Positions 1-13,200 of a DNA stretch of 64,000 nucleotides are shown in pieces (the first letter of the stretch is position 1; each line of letters opens with the position of its first letter). Source of the stretch: Chondrosia reniformis (lineage: Eukaryota > Porifera > Demospongiae > Chondrillida > Chondrillidae); NCBI GenBank assembly GCA_947172415.1, contig OX359189.1, positions 704,501 to 768,500 on the forward strand. The letters are read 5' to 3'. A program made the position numbers and the translations under genes. The notes below the pieces were generated by a model. It made no database searches, was not told the DNA's origin, and worked only from the letters and a program-made list of their open reading frames with translations.

Positions 1-3000
1 ACCAATCATCCAGAGCCACATACCGACTTTCATGAACCAGGCAGCTTCATCATCCTGGGACAGCAGATCAGTACCTGTTCTATCAGCACCAGCCAACCTA
101 GAAAGTGCTGAACGTCAAATATAACGTACTGTGTTGGTAGAAAAATTCATTTCCTGATATGCAGACATCTTAATCTATTATTTGCAGCATACAGACTATG
201 CATACTGTAAAACGGCTCATAAAATTATGTTTGACCTTATAGAAGAATAATATGGTCATATACCATGAGGTGATAATCAAACCACAACTATTTTGCACAA
301 TCAGCTCCAAACTGTCAGGAAGATGAAATGAGTATTCAACCTTTAGGAGAATAGCTTACCCTTTTCAGTGTAGTGTTGAATAGCTGATATATGAAGACTA
401 CGAATTGAAGAAGATGTGACACTTCATATGAAAGGAACTACACTATTATAAGTACTTCAAATATCACTTCAAAACTCACTCTTTATCGGCACCTTCTTTG
501 CTGAGGAAAGTTAATCTTAATCTTGTCAAACACCTATCAGAATATGAGGAAGAACTTCTTAAGCAAAAAAGGGAGAAGAATTGGGCTGAAAGGATACCTC
601 ACTCATTGTACAGTGGGTATCTGTGATGGGTATGTATGTATATGGTACAGGAATTATATAAAATGTCATTTTCCTATATAGATCTGGTAGGCATACGTAT
701 GAGGAGGCTAAGGAGACACAACTACATACTAGTGTAGACCAATGACTCGGGCAAGCCTATAAAGCTAGAGTTTTGGATGACCATACTGCTTTTTCTTCCT
801 TTTTCGCTGTACCAGAATGTTTCTGAGAATCTCACCCTCCGTCAGTGTCTCTATTGTTTTGGTTCTTGGTAAGTCATGCATGCATTACCTCACTCCCCAC
901 CCCAGGGGTGACAGTGAACCTCACCTAAGGGCAGTGAGGACCTGCTGTGTGTTCTGTGACAGGTCTACCAGATGTTCCAGTGTCTTGCTGGCTACCACTG
1001 GACTGCTCTTCTAAAGGAGACGAGAGAGAGAGTGTGTGTGTCTTAAAGTGTATCCACAAAAATGAGACCAATGATTGAGTTTCACTTCAAAGGCATTCTG
1101 TGCTGCCAAGCAAATGAGTCCTTTAGTGTCTTCTTCATCACTGCCATCTTTGGTGAGACAGCTGCTCAAGTTAGCCACTGCTTCAAGAGCTGTACAACAT
1201 AACAAAGATATCATGCACGTTAACTGTGAGGCCAAACAAGAGACATATTCTGCTTCAGTATACCATAGAAACAGAATGGTTCTGAAGCTTTTGTATTACA
1301 ATACACTGTATGATATATGAAGTTTATTGAGCAACAGCAACATTAAATCTTTGGAATAGAACGTTTCAACCCGTAGGTCTTCATCAGCAATATGAAACGT
1401 TGAACCGTTCTATCCCAAAGATTTAATGTTACTGTTGCTCAATAAACTTCATATATCATCATGATCGTGACAAATAAACCCTATCACTTCAATACACTGT
1501 ATATATATACATCTATATTGAAGGCCTTTTATATATATATGCTGTAAGTATATATCATTAACATTACTTAATTATATGTATATGTATGTACTTGTATGTG
1601 TATGCAGTTAATATGTCTGTTATGTGTAGTACCTTTCTCTTCATCATTTTGTGCCATGGCTAATTTGAATGCCACAAATTGCGTGTAAGGATTGTCTCCA
1701 TCCTTCTTCAACGCATCACTCAAAGCAATGTTTGCCTGAAGGAGACACAGCAGTTACACTGGGACACAGAAAGCCTTTCACTAATACAATCAAGCATCAT
1801 GCAAATACTGGCCCAAAGAAAAAGGAAGAACAATACATAAATTTACACCCTCATTCTAAACAGTCTATTCTAAGTATTTTTTTCCCTTAATTAGACTCAT
1901 ATTGATGTCAACCATATCTTTAGGAAGATGGTGTGTTAGATTATTCACACACATACAGTATAGCTCACTTCTTATAATAATATGACTAAAGTCTACATAA
2001 GGAACTGAATCACTATTTGTGTAGAAGAACATTAATTCTACCAAATGAAGGTTGCTGAGGACAATTGAAACATTCTTGTACAATATCACCTTTTCGTGCT
2101 CTTCCATCATGATGTAGCAGTTACATCTGTTCCTCTAAAACGATAGAAGGGCAGAATGGAAAGTTAACAATCATGCATTGTCACACTCCAAATAACTATT
2201 CTCACATCTAAATATAGTATGTGTAAAAACAGAATTACTGTGAGTGGCAAGTATATAAATACTATTATGTCAAGAAGAATTTATATTGTAACAGTAGGGT
2301 GGTATTCTGTATTACTTGTAGTTTAGCCAGGTTCTTGCAGTCAGCCTCCACATCTGTGAATAGACTGTGAGAGAAGTTATACCAGACCAGAGCTTCTCTG
2401 TATTGATCCCTCTATAATCACATGCAAGTCACATGTGAGTCACATGTCCCAAGTTCAAGCCATACAAAATACACATATACAATTAGTAACAAAATATAAA
2501 CGGTAGCTATTTTAACATAATATGTTATTCTCTTCACTGTAATTATATACAGTATCTAAGACATATTTCATTTAATATGTACTTTGAGTTGGCTATAGTA
2601 CTCCTGTTACTATATAAGCTGCCCAATTAAACTCAATAGCATTTATATATTGTACTACATTACTAGTAGTACCTTTTGTATAAATTAGCTGTATAGAAGT
2701 TAGTCTCCATATGTATATATAATGCTATTATAAGGGCGTGGTTGACAACCCTTCTCTAAGCTTTAAAGTGGTGATAGTGGAGGTGTGACTAGGTTTTGTA
2801 ATTAAAAGGACAAAAAGTTACAAATTGCAGATCATATCTCACTGGATCACTTTATAGAAGTACATCCACTCATAACTACACACTTGTACAGACTTATATA
2901 ACTGGTGACATGCACATAGTTCAATACTTCATAAGGAACTGTTTACATATAGAGCTGGGAATATTGACATATTAATGATGAGTACACTACATCTGATATG

Positions 3001-5996
3001 CTTATGATGGATTTAATTTTGTATATGTTCCACTATCACCATACTCATAATATATAATATCATAATATACAGTATATTAGACAATTAGCAGTATATAAAT
3101 TAGTCTTATAGTCCTATTAGTCCAAACTGCCAAATTAGATAACTCCACTGGTATATCTCTGCCTACAATATTGTGTATATATACATAATTCAACAACCAT
3201 ATTATAAACCATACTGAGAGTATATATAAACTAGTATATATTCTTCATATATTATATACATTCTATATAATATGTATACATATATATCACCATATCATCT
3301 GATATATCATCAGTGAATTAATCAAAGACGTGTGTTAAAAGTCCTAATAATTTACCGAATTTAATAACAGATCAGCATGTCTAATAATTTCCACTATATA
3401 TATCACCAATGCTCACATTGAGAGCTCCTGCTGCTTGCTCCCAGAGTGTCAGGTGGAAGCCCTTGCGTGTGTTGATGTCCAATGGCTGTCCTGAGCTCTG
3501 CTCCAGCACCACACTTTCAAGTATGTCCTTTGCCTCCTCAAGTCGTTTCTCTTCAAGTAAAATCTCCTAATTGCCATAGATGAGAGAATGAAAAGGAGGA
3601 AGAGTCAATTATCTTTGAAAAAATACAAATGTAGCTGATAACATATTACCAAATGAAGAAGCTGAATTCTTCCTAGATCAGATGAGCTTCTGAATCTTGA
3701 TGCAAGCACCCTTAAACCTTTCAATGCTAGGTCTACCCTATAAGCATGTAGAGAAGGATTTAGCTGGATTAATTGTATTCATAGGAAAATGGTGTATTCA
3801 TGTATGTCCCCTAGCTACCTCTTGTGTTTGGAGAACAGCTGCACGGTGGCCAGTGCCAGCTCTGGGGCGAGGTCGAGGTGCCTCAGTGTGTCGTCCAAGG
3901 AGGACTGCAGTCTGGAGTCATAGGGGTCGTGCTTTAGGAGAATGTAGCACTTGAGATGGAAACCAGTTGGGTGGGAGTGTTCCTACAACAAAGGGGTGTG
4001 GCTTAGTGGGTGTGGTCACTGTAGGTGTGTATGTATGTCTACTCACTGAATTTGCCAGCCCTGAAATAGACAGTCCATCATGATAGGAGGTGTCCATTAA
4101 AGATAAAGTGCAGATAATCATATCAAAATAAATGACACATTATGGGTACGTATGTATATACACGATACTGATGTATCAGCAATATATATGTATATTTTCA
4201 GCATAACTGTTCAGTACTAACCTACTGCATTTAGTGCCTTTTGCCAGTACAGATCACAGTTCCACTCCAAGTATGCATTTGCCATCAACCTTAATGTGCG
4301 TGACTACACACAAGGAAGTTTATAATTGTAGAACATAATGGTCACTTAGCTCCTTCCTGCCTGTACGAAATGACAGCTTAGGTTAAGATGTGCTCTTTAC
4401 CTGTTTCTTTGCACCAACTTCAGGGCAACCTTGTCCCAACTCGTAGCTCTCCTTTAACCACCCCACACTCTCTTCATAACTACCTTTCTGGAACATATCC
4501 AGTCCGAAGTTGTAACACACCATGGAGAGGTGGCCTGTCTCTCGCTCCAGACGGTTCATAACCAGACCCTTGGCCTCTCTTACGAGAGCCCCAGCCTTAT
4601 CTCCCTGCTGCATCCCAACTGCCTGCAAGTTGGAGAGAGTGTAGTCCTGCCATTTGATTGGCTTGATGTGTGCAATGATTATGTAATGACCAAACCACAA
4701 GTATATTGTATGCATGGCAATCCTCACAGCCTCTGCTTGGAATGATGTAATTTTAAAGAGCTGCTTCACCATTTCTAGTGACTGGGCCTTCTCTCCCAAA
4801 ATGTTAGCTAGGTTGTCATAGCAACTTCTGGCTAGTGTAAGGGAGGTGTCTGCCATAGAAGGTGTGTCACAATCAAGCCACGCCCTCCCTGTTTTTAGAG
4901 CCATCTAAGATTTTTGAAGAAATAGTTGTAAACTTTTACAACTGCAAGTCATAAGTCTTATCATGCTATGTGTTTTATTCTCTTTGTGTCCTTATAGCCT
5001 CTTATGCATGATAACCATGTGATGCATGCATGATAACCATGTGATGCATGCATGATAACCATGTGATGTATGCATGATAACCATGTGATGCATGCATGAT
5101 AACCATGTGATGTATGCATGATAACCATGTGATGCATGCATGATAACCATGTGATGTATGCATGATAACCATGTGATGCATGCATGATAACCATGTGATG
5201 CATGCATGATAACCATGTGATGCATGCATGATAACCATGTGATGCATGTATGATAACCATGTGATGTATGCATGATAACCATGTGATGCATGCATGATAA
5301 CCATGTGATGTATGCATGATAACCATGTGATGCATGCATGATAACCATGTGATGTATGCATGATAATCATGTGATGTATGCATGATAACCATGTGATGCA
5401 TGCATGGGTGATATGCATACATGTATGGAGGCATATAGATAACAAGGAATGATTTGTATGTGCAGTTGGGTATATAGGTATAGTATAGTGTCTATATATT
5501 CTCCCACATACCGTGAGTTGTTTCCTGTAATTAGACTCCGAATTATTTGGTGGACCAGTAAGAACAATTAGATTGCAAGCTACATGTCTCACTGCAAAAG
5601 AAACGAATCCTCTTTCGGTTCTTGTTAAGTTTAAATATAGTAGGCCTTACGCTGTGCATTTAGATGTAGACTGGACGCGCCGCTAGTTCGCATGCCGACC
5701 GCGAGATTCCACAGGTTTATGGCGGTCGTGTGCATTTGTAAAGCGGCTGTTCTGTGATTCCGATTGTCATAGTTCAACTTCGGTATCTCGGTAATCAAAC
5801 TGAGAGCTTTGTCGGCCAAATGAAATGACTTTTCACTACCATGTTCTGCAGTAAGGCCTTTGAGAATACCTACACGAATATATTAGCGTTGCAATTTATG
5901 GAATTGCAATTTGGCAAAAGACAAATATGTACCTTCAAAACTGTTTACCAATGATTCCAATGTAGTCGAACTGGATGAGTCCATTGTAGAATCCAT
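1..5996 (-). CDS. TEX11: TEX11/SPO22-like meiotic TPR protein (3' part off the window)
   Basis: TEX11 (yeast Zip4/Spo22 family) is a TPR scaffold promoting meiotic crossovers and synapsis. Exons on the minus strand, 5' to 3': 5933-5996, 5651-5869, 5512-5591, 4728-4904, 4401-4622, 4222-4303, 4047-4060, 3819-3982, 3650-3737, 3417-3566, 2316-2411, 2090-2134, 1633-1735, 1086-1189, 925-1010, 24-97. All have GT-AG borders and phases that join. Family-like stretches include LWNLAVGMRTSG, LRHVACNLIVLTG, YNFGLDMFQKGSYEESVGWL, LRLMANAYLEWN, ALVWYNFSHSLF and DDEAAWFMKV. The start ATG at 5996 gives MDSTMDSSSS. One exon between 925 and 97 may be missing, because vertebrate TEX11 is longer there, although the two flanking exons are phase-compatible. 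The C-terminal part lies beyond base 1. Family assignment is by recalled similarity. Confidence 0.85.
480..612 (+). other. Coding-like stretch inside a TEX11 intron, opposite strand
   Basis: Read on the plus strand, this gives an open frame containing VKHLSEYEEELLKQKREKNW and ending SLYSGYL-stop. It is charged and helix-like, unlike random AT-rich intron. There is no obvious ATG and I do not recognise the family. It could be an exon of an unseen gene, a mobile-element fragment or chance. Confidence 0.2.
1299..1502. mobile_element. Foldback (MITE-like) element with flanking direct repeats
   Basis: Two arms of about 52 bp (1312-1363 and 1406-1457) are inverted copies with only a few mismatches, so a transcript would fold into a long hairpin. 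The 13-bp sequence CAATACACTGTAT stands on both sides (1299-1311 and 1490-1502), as expected for a target-site duplication. It lies in the TEX11 intron between the exons at 1633-1735 and 1086-1189. Confidence 0.65.
5004..5407. repeat. 22-bp minisatellite, about 18 copies
   Basis: Tandem 22-bp units contain GATAACCATGTGATG followed by repeated GCAT or GTAT. Unit variants differ mainly by C/T at one or two positions. Because 22 is not a multiple of three, all three frames give the same repetitive peptide, which is not a real protein. The array lies in the TEX11 intron between the exons at 5512-5591 and 4728-4904. Confidence 0.95.
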
Positions 5997-8623
5997 GTAT
6001 CTAGAGCTGGAAACTTACATGTACGCGTCGAGTTTAATTTTCGTGCGTGGCCATATTAGAGTTAGATAATAATTGGAATTATCGCGATTATACTCAAACT
6101 ATGACACAATAATACATCTTCTCGAATGATAGACGAATCGCCTTCAGTGTGATACAATAATGGCAAGAGATCTAGAACAATAGAGAGTACTATCTGATAG
6201 GGATAATTCAATGTGGTTGAAACTGATCATGAAAAGATCCCATATTCTGTTCCTCAGCAGGAGACCATTCTCATGGTATCTAAATATTTAATGTGTGATA
6301 CATGGAACTGCACTATGTGCAAACGTTTTAGAATGCATGGATAAAATATAAATAGGTTTTTGGTTTTGTTTCTCTACAAATAACAAACAAAGGTCATATA
6401 CTTCAAGTATTTATGGCGAAGAGTGAGGCAAGTCCAAATAGTCTGAATCTCTTAAATGTCTACAACAGGGAGTCCATGAGGTGTGTCATAAAGTATTAAC
6501 ATTACTTTACCAGAGTTTAATAAACTCTTAATTAGACTTGTTGCCATGGAACTGGTTGCTATGGAAACTCTTCATTTGGCTAGGTTGGAGATGAAACTGG
6601 GCTGTGGAAATTAATAAAGAGAAACCAAAATTTACATTTTATAATATACCATAGTTTATATCCTGTATGGACAGAAAGCTTAGAGACAATTAACATAGAA
6701 AGCATTTAATAATTGTAATTTAGAAGTTTTTTTGCTTAAGATAGAATGGATGAATTAATACAAATGTATTTCATGGAAAGGCTTATTATGCACATCAATT
6801 AACCTACTCCATGCAGTTTGATCTTTAACTTTAGCAATGATTTACCCAACACATACTTAAATCAAAACTTGTTACAAGAGAAACATGAATAATGTCTACA
6901 TGCTGAGATGGCAAAGCAGTGAGTGATTATTTGGACATAGCTACATATATCAGACTCAAATCTACTGATTGGTAAAATATATATTAACCATCCAACTTTA
7001 GTCCTTCAAAACACATTGCTATAGCTAAAATTGATTTTGGTACCATTCCTAATTTTGTAATAGGCTGTTACCATGGCAATATTTGACTAAAAAGTTTTGC
7101 AAGCAATCCTAAAAACATCTATTATTGTACAGATGCAAGTTGACAGCCGTTGAGAGGAATTAGACAATAGGCTACATGAACCCATGTACTAGCTTAACAA
7201 TAACAATAACATGCATCACATATGCACATGAAGAGGAATATCCTCCTAATATCAGTTGCTATGATTACCATGTACATGAACAGATACACAGTCCAAGAAG
7301 TGACATAATCCAAAATTGAGAAGATATATCTGTTTAAGGTCATTGTAGCTATGTAGTTGTATATCAAAACTAAATAATATTAGGAATCAAAATGAAGTAT
7401 TCTATATACACACAAGCCTCAAGATGAATAGAGCTGTAAGATTTGCAGTACTTTGTCCAGGCTGGTTATCTTTCCTGAGAAACACTGCATGGATTACTAA
7501 TTTACTAACTGGTCCCACATACTTGACCAGTAACAAATTCTAAAGAGCTATTGTTTCAAGAGATTGACAAATTTGATTGAAAGTGTATAATGTATATATA
7601 TATACACCAAAAAGTTTACCAGATTCATGATATAACATCAACAGTACAAACCCATGTTGGTATGTAAATCACTCCAATTTAATTTTAATATACATCTTTA
7701 CAGATCAATGATAAGAAACAGATGTAATTCCTATATGATACAGGATACAGAGAACCTGTTAAGCATGTACTACACACCACATCTGTTCAATGGTACCACC
7801 AGATTTAGCATGTCTACCAGTCCCTAGTAACTAGTAACTCCCAGGTATTTTACAGTTGCTATACTCACTGTAAATTCCATGCAAATTTTCACTTTCTTTC
7901 ACTATCTTTTCCAATCTGAATGGGTTTAGCCACTAACTTCAATAATAATTGCACCCAGTCCTCCTTGTTTCTCAATTGGACATGTTGCTAGGTAACTGAT
8001 ATTTGACTTCCATGATAATTCTATGAATATACAGCAAATCAATATAGGTTGCACCAATAAAACATATACTTGTCTAATCAAAAGTTTAATTGTATAAACG
8101 TTAAGTAGAAATTACATTTTGAAGTAAAAAGTATTTACATGAGGTAAAGATGCTGATTAATTATGCTAATCATAATATTAAAAAGAAAAAGAAACATTAT
8201 AGACTTCATTTAAATTAGCAATATAGTTTTTCTGATTCTCTAAACAAGATGACCTACCAATGAGTGTAGTTTAGGCATGGACACGGCAAAAGTTCCTCAA
8301 TCTAGGCGATTGCAATTTGAGCAACGGCCATTTTGGATTCACAAATTGATTTAGCACGTATGCTAAAGAACACAATAGCGCAGTGATTCATATCCTTGTG
8401 ACGTTGTCCTGTGTTGTGCATGAAACATGCCGATTGACATGTCGATTCATGCGCTTACAAGAGCTTGTGAAATAAAAGATCTCTGCTGAAATAATCAGAG
8501 GTTCATTAATTAAGATACCGATCGCTTGTTTATTAATTAATTATTAAGCACCTCTATTCATGGGGTCACTGTACATGTTATGATTTGCTTCGCTGGATAG
8601 CCATGAATGATTTCTATCTAAAA

Positions 8624-9226
8624 TCAATAACAATAACAACTTGCTGAATAGGCCGGGTCATGTTCTCCATTGTTCTTGAACAGGACCTCGAAAACAATCA
8701 GCGAAATTTTGGTTCCGCCAAACTCGCGATGTTTCCCGCCGACAATTTCTAATAAATAGTCGACGAAACTTCCAGTCTTTGGCCTCCGGGCTATCAACTC
8801 TGGAGGTCTACTTTGGTGTGGATCGATGCGAAAACCATGCTTGGAGCACGAGTCATGGTACATGCCTATCCGAAGGGTCATCGGTGTTCGTATAGTGGGG
8901 TGGTCTCTCTACCTATGGGTTAGTGCCTGGAGATGATCTCACTATTAATCTTGCTTGTGTGTTAAATTGGCACTTGCGGATTCTTGCTATACGACCCGTA
9001 CCTGGAGGTTGGTGTGGTCCAGTGCCACTACGTAGTCGGTCAGGAAGCTATTGTAGGCTGCCACATCAGGTTGGTTTGGAAGACTTTGCATGCAGTTATA
9101 CAATTGGAATTTTACATGCTCGTGTGCTCTATGTTTATGTCCGCTGTTAATTATGTATTCTCTCATTCTTTTCTTGTAGTTCATCGATGGGTCCCTACTC
9201 TAAAGCAACCTGGCCGATCCCAATGA
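8624..9226 (-). other. Unrecognised coding-like patch, possibly two exons
   Basis: On the minus strand, 8990-9200 reads as a charged frame (for example HVKFQLYNCMQSLPNQPDV) preceded by a TTTAG acceptor-like site and followed by CCAG/GTACGG, a plausible donor. A second frame (8881 to 8624) contains FRIDPHQSRPPELIARRPK and FVDYLLEIVGGKHREFGG before a stop. The GC content is visibly higher than in the surrounding DNA. I do not recognise either piece. It could be a small lineage-specific gene, a decayed retroposon or a pseudogene. Confidence 0.25.
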
Positions 9227-9901
9227 GCTAAAGTCTGTGTACAGTGTTCCCAAGCTGCGTTGTGTGCACATGATGATTCTCATTGGTGGGAGTTTGTGGT
9301 CCGCCAGGGTCGGGCTTGTTCTGTCCGTAGCGTGAGGCAGTGCAGGACTAGTAACTGGTCACAGGTCGGTCAGGTACGCCGGACCGTTCCCGAGCAACTT
9401 CTCTTACGACGCAAGTAGTGGAAGTGTCAAACAGAGTTGAGAAACCGGAGGCCTTTTGGGGCACGAAGTACTTCTACCTCCACGTGGTGTGCCCTGGGAT
9501 CACCTTTACTACACTCAGTAAAGTGATGCGAAACGAAGTACTGCAGCACCGTTCCAGTAGCCTAACACTCAAAAGAAGAAAGAAGAAACAGCATGCATAT
9601 GGTCTCTTTACAACCATGAAGAACTTGTTTAAGAACTACATTGTTTGAACATTTTTTAATTTAATACCATGTACATGTATATTTCAGAATTGTCAAACAA
9701 AAATGATCATTGTGCATTGGTTATATACAATCGCAATTGTCGATAATGAAGATAATGAGATTGATTGAGATATACGACCCAGCTCATCGCAAATGCATAC
9801 ATCTGTTAAAAAAGCATTCGGTATACTCTTGTAAATTATTGCATAACAAGTATTATAAATCCAAAGGTGCAGGACACAGACATGTATCATTCATGTTGTA
9901 A

Positions 9902-9985
9902 TAGGAAAAAAGGAAAGTAGAACGAAAAAGAAAAAAAGGAAAAAAAGAGGAAAGGAAAACGAAAAAGAAAAAAAGGAAAAAAGAT
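9902..9985. repeat. Purine-only (G/A) low-complexity tract
   Basis: About 80 bases are almost pure A and G on the plus strand, made of repeated AAAAAGGAAA-type blocks with a near-duplicate half. It is an imperfect short tandem duplication with no coding signal. Confidence 0.8.
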
Positions 9986-10236
9986 CTAAGTAGGCATCAA
10001 TGGCTGAAAAGACATGGTATGCATGACATCAAGGATATACGTAAATGTCAAATCACTCAGTACTATTTAGATATACGTAAGCCCATGCAACTTTGACAAC
10101 CAAAGTAAAATCACATTCATTACAAAAAATATTGTGTGGACTGTTTGAACTGAGTCAGACACATGCTAGACGTGTGTAGCAACAACTGGATTATGTAAAC
10201 AATAGAAATGTACAAACAATAATGAGTGTTGACTGG

Positions 10237-13200
10237 CTATAGGAGGTACTCCCCGTGAGTGTGGGAACCGGATGCCTGTTGCTGAAACCATCGAGCCTGC
10301 TCCTCCCGGGCATGCCGTCTTGCAATCTCTACACAAACAAAATGGGGCTTCATAGTTCAGGATATTGCATACAACAGTGCTCTGAGTGCTGAAGTGCTCT
10401 CTCTGAAATTGAGTAAAATACTAACTAAGCCACCTCATTCCTTTCTCTGCTACCTTGGCTACCATACAAATTTAGATGTATAGCTCACAAATAGCTCACA
10501 AATGTATGATGTAGCTAGCTGCTAAAGTTTGCTTACCATCAGAATTTGATAATTTTTGATCTTCTGTAGTAGGTTTCTTTCCAAATGCTGAGCCTAGCTT
10601 TTTCAAGTGACTTTTCTGATGCAGTTCTTCCACTAGCTAAAACAAAAACCCATTCAAGATAAAATCATCAATGGAGGAAGGTGAAAACTATAAATTTCTC
10701 AATCAATCAATAGGCAGTTGTAGGGGGTTGCCATATAAAAGGTCATATTTATGCAACATTAGTGGGAACTAAAATACAAAGCATATGATAATTTAAGGGG
10801 GTATCTAAGAGCTGAGTTGATTAAAAATTGTCTTTGCAAAGTTTACCTTTCTCTCCAAGCCCTTGTTCATTTGAGTTCCATGGAGGTCTAAGATTTGCAG
10901 TGTGCTGTTGTCGTCGCACAATACCTCTGTCAGCCTCATTCCTCCCTCATCCCCAAATGGATTATCCGCCAACAATAGCATCTCCAATGATTTATTACTT
11001 GAAAGACCTTCTGCCAAAGCTACAACAGCACTGTCTCCTTCATTGGTAGAGAAAGTGTTGGTAGATGCATAAAATTACAGAGTTGTTTTACTGCTTTTCA
11101 GCTAATGAACTTACCTAAAAGGTTACTAGAGAGCAGTAGTTTCTTTAACGTGTAGTTGTACCTTAACATGTCCCCAAAAGCTCTCCCTCCCTCGTCAGCT
11201 AGTACCAAAACAGAAAGTAGAATATTTTAACATAACACTAAGACACGATTGATCATTTTTTGGAAACTTTACTGGCCGAATTGCCAATAAATACTTCTCC
11301 AAACTTTTTGACCCAATCTAAGGACTTTATCAATGGATATAATAAAAGTGATTTAAATACACGTGGATAATTATATAAAGGTGGGAAATAGGGGCGAGTA
11401 TGTTTATAGGCACAACTAAGCATTATATTCGTCCATATTAAACATACAGATCTGATAGCATGAAGAAGAAATAAAGATCTTTGTATAAAACAAACAATAG
11501 CTGATTTCTCTTGTGAGCTAATGTATTAGGAATACTTACAGATTTGATTGCCACCTAAACCCAAACATCTTAATTGTGTATTGGATTTAAGAGCAGCTGC
11601 CAATCTGGCCGCTCCTTCATCTTGAATCTCATTGCCTCCCAGACCAATTGACTGAAGTGGACATTGGTCATCTGTAAAGACATCAGAAACACAGTACACA
11701 GTCTATTAGCCTTAAAGGGAGTTAGAAGTAGACCTGAAACTTAACAAGCACAATATACGTATATAACTATAAAATAAAAAACAACGAAAAGTAAAAAGCA
11801 TAAAAACAAAATTTTGGAGAAATAAAAAGTAGACAAATTTTGTTTACCTTGTAAAAGTGCAACAAGATGCATCACCCCTCTATCCCCAAGGGAATTTCCC
11901 CCCATTCCAAGCCATAACAGCGATTGGTTGGTTTTTAAGCAGTCAAACAGTGTCCATGCTCCCTCCACGCCAAGGTGATTGCTCCCCAGTCCCAACCACA
12001 AGATGGACGCATTCACCATCAAGCCCTCGGCTATATACTGGATCCCCTGCAACAAGCAGAATTTCTTCTAATCGTGGCAAACTTATCTTTGAGATGATTC
12101 ATCTTTAGTCTTTTGTTTCTAGATGCTCAAAAGACTTAATTAACTGACTAAACCATCTCAAAGATAACGATGTTTGGATTAATATGAAATGTCTAATTAA
12201 AGAGGAGGAAATCAAAATAACATTCACTTTTAGATGGTCTCACCTTGCTACTGATTTCATTTTGCCAAAGTGAAAGTCCTTCCAATTTGGAGTTTACTTT
12301 CATAGCTCCTCCCAGCTTAGCAGCGGCAGCATCCGTCAGTCTGTTAGTGCCTAATTCAAGGGTTGTCAGCGTGCGATTACTCAACAGTGCTACAGAAGGT
12401 AGGAAGAGGTGCTTTGATTTACAAACTGGAATCACAACATTAACCAAATGTAATAAAGAAATTACTACTAATACCTACTGCAAATAACAGTTGAACATTT
12501 ATAACATTTATATCCCATTAATTGCTTATTTGGATTAGGTGGCAACTATTTTATCACTTAGTGATTGTGTAATCAACTTGATAGAGACACATTGGTAGGT
12601 AGATTAACTGTAGTAGATACAATATCAACCTTCTGATAAAGTTTCTAATTCAACATATTCTAGATACGTATCTACCAAGTGAATGCAGTATTTCTAGCCA
12701 AATTCTTACAAACACTCAGTTGAAAATGCGCCTAGGTATTTCCAGCTGAAAACCATTTTGAGCTAATTAGAATACAGTTCATGCTATGAGAAAATGCTCA
12801 GTAATTCAATAACGAAGTCATTACATAGAGAGGCATGGCTTAGAGGAATTGTTGGTTTCAACTGTTGCAAATAGAGAGGTTAAAATAACAATTTGTATAG
12901 AAAGGGATAAATTTACACATTGATCAATTTGTGACATTTTGTATTCCAAATCAACCTTCTAGACATAACATTTATATATGCACCATAAACAGATTCAATT
13001 CTCCAGCCTTATTACAATATATGCTAAATTTAAAATAACTCAGATATTGCCATAAAGTGATTGCCAAAAGGAAATGACCTTCATTACAAATGAACTGATT
13101 CTGAAATTGATTTAGGATTGAACTCTACATGGCTCTTTGGAGAGAAAGAAAATCAGTCAGTGTCCTCATTTGAAGTTTTATTTTCTTCTAAATCTATGTC

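Larger units (their letters stand above)
5997..10236. other. Gene-poor interval upstream of TEX11
   Basis: This is AT-rich DNA with many stop codons in all frames between the TEX11 start and the last exon of the LRR gene. Apart from the coding-like patch at 8640-9226 and the purine-rich tract near 9905, I see no recognisable gene, RNA or repeat family. It presumably holds the TEX11 promoter and the 3' region of the LRR gene. Confidence 0.5.

Noticed and set aside
4961..5592. Long His/Met/Ile/Thr-rich open frames on the minus strand
   Set aside because: They are the 22-bp minisatellite read in three frames; 22 is not a multiple of three, so all frames give the same peptide. The genuine coding part here is only the TEX11 exon 5512-5591.
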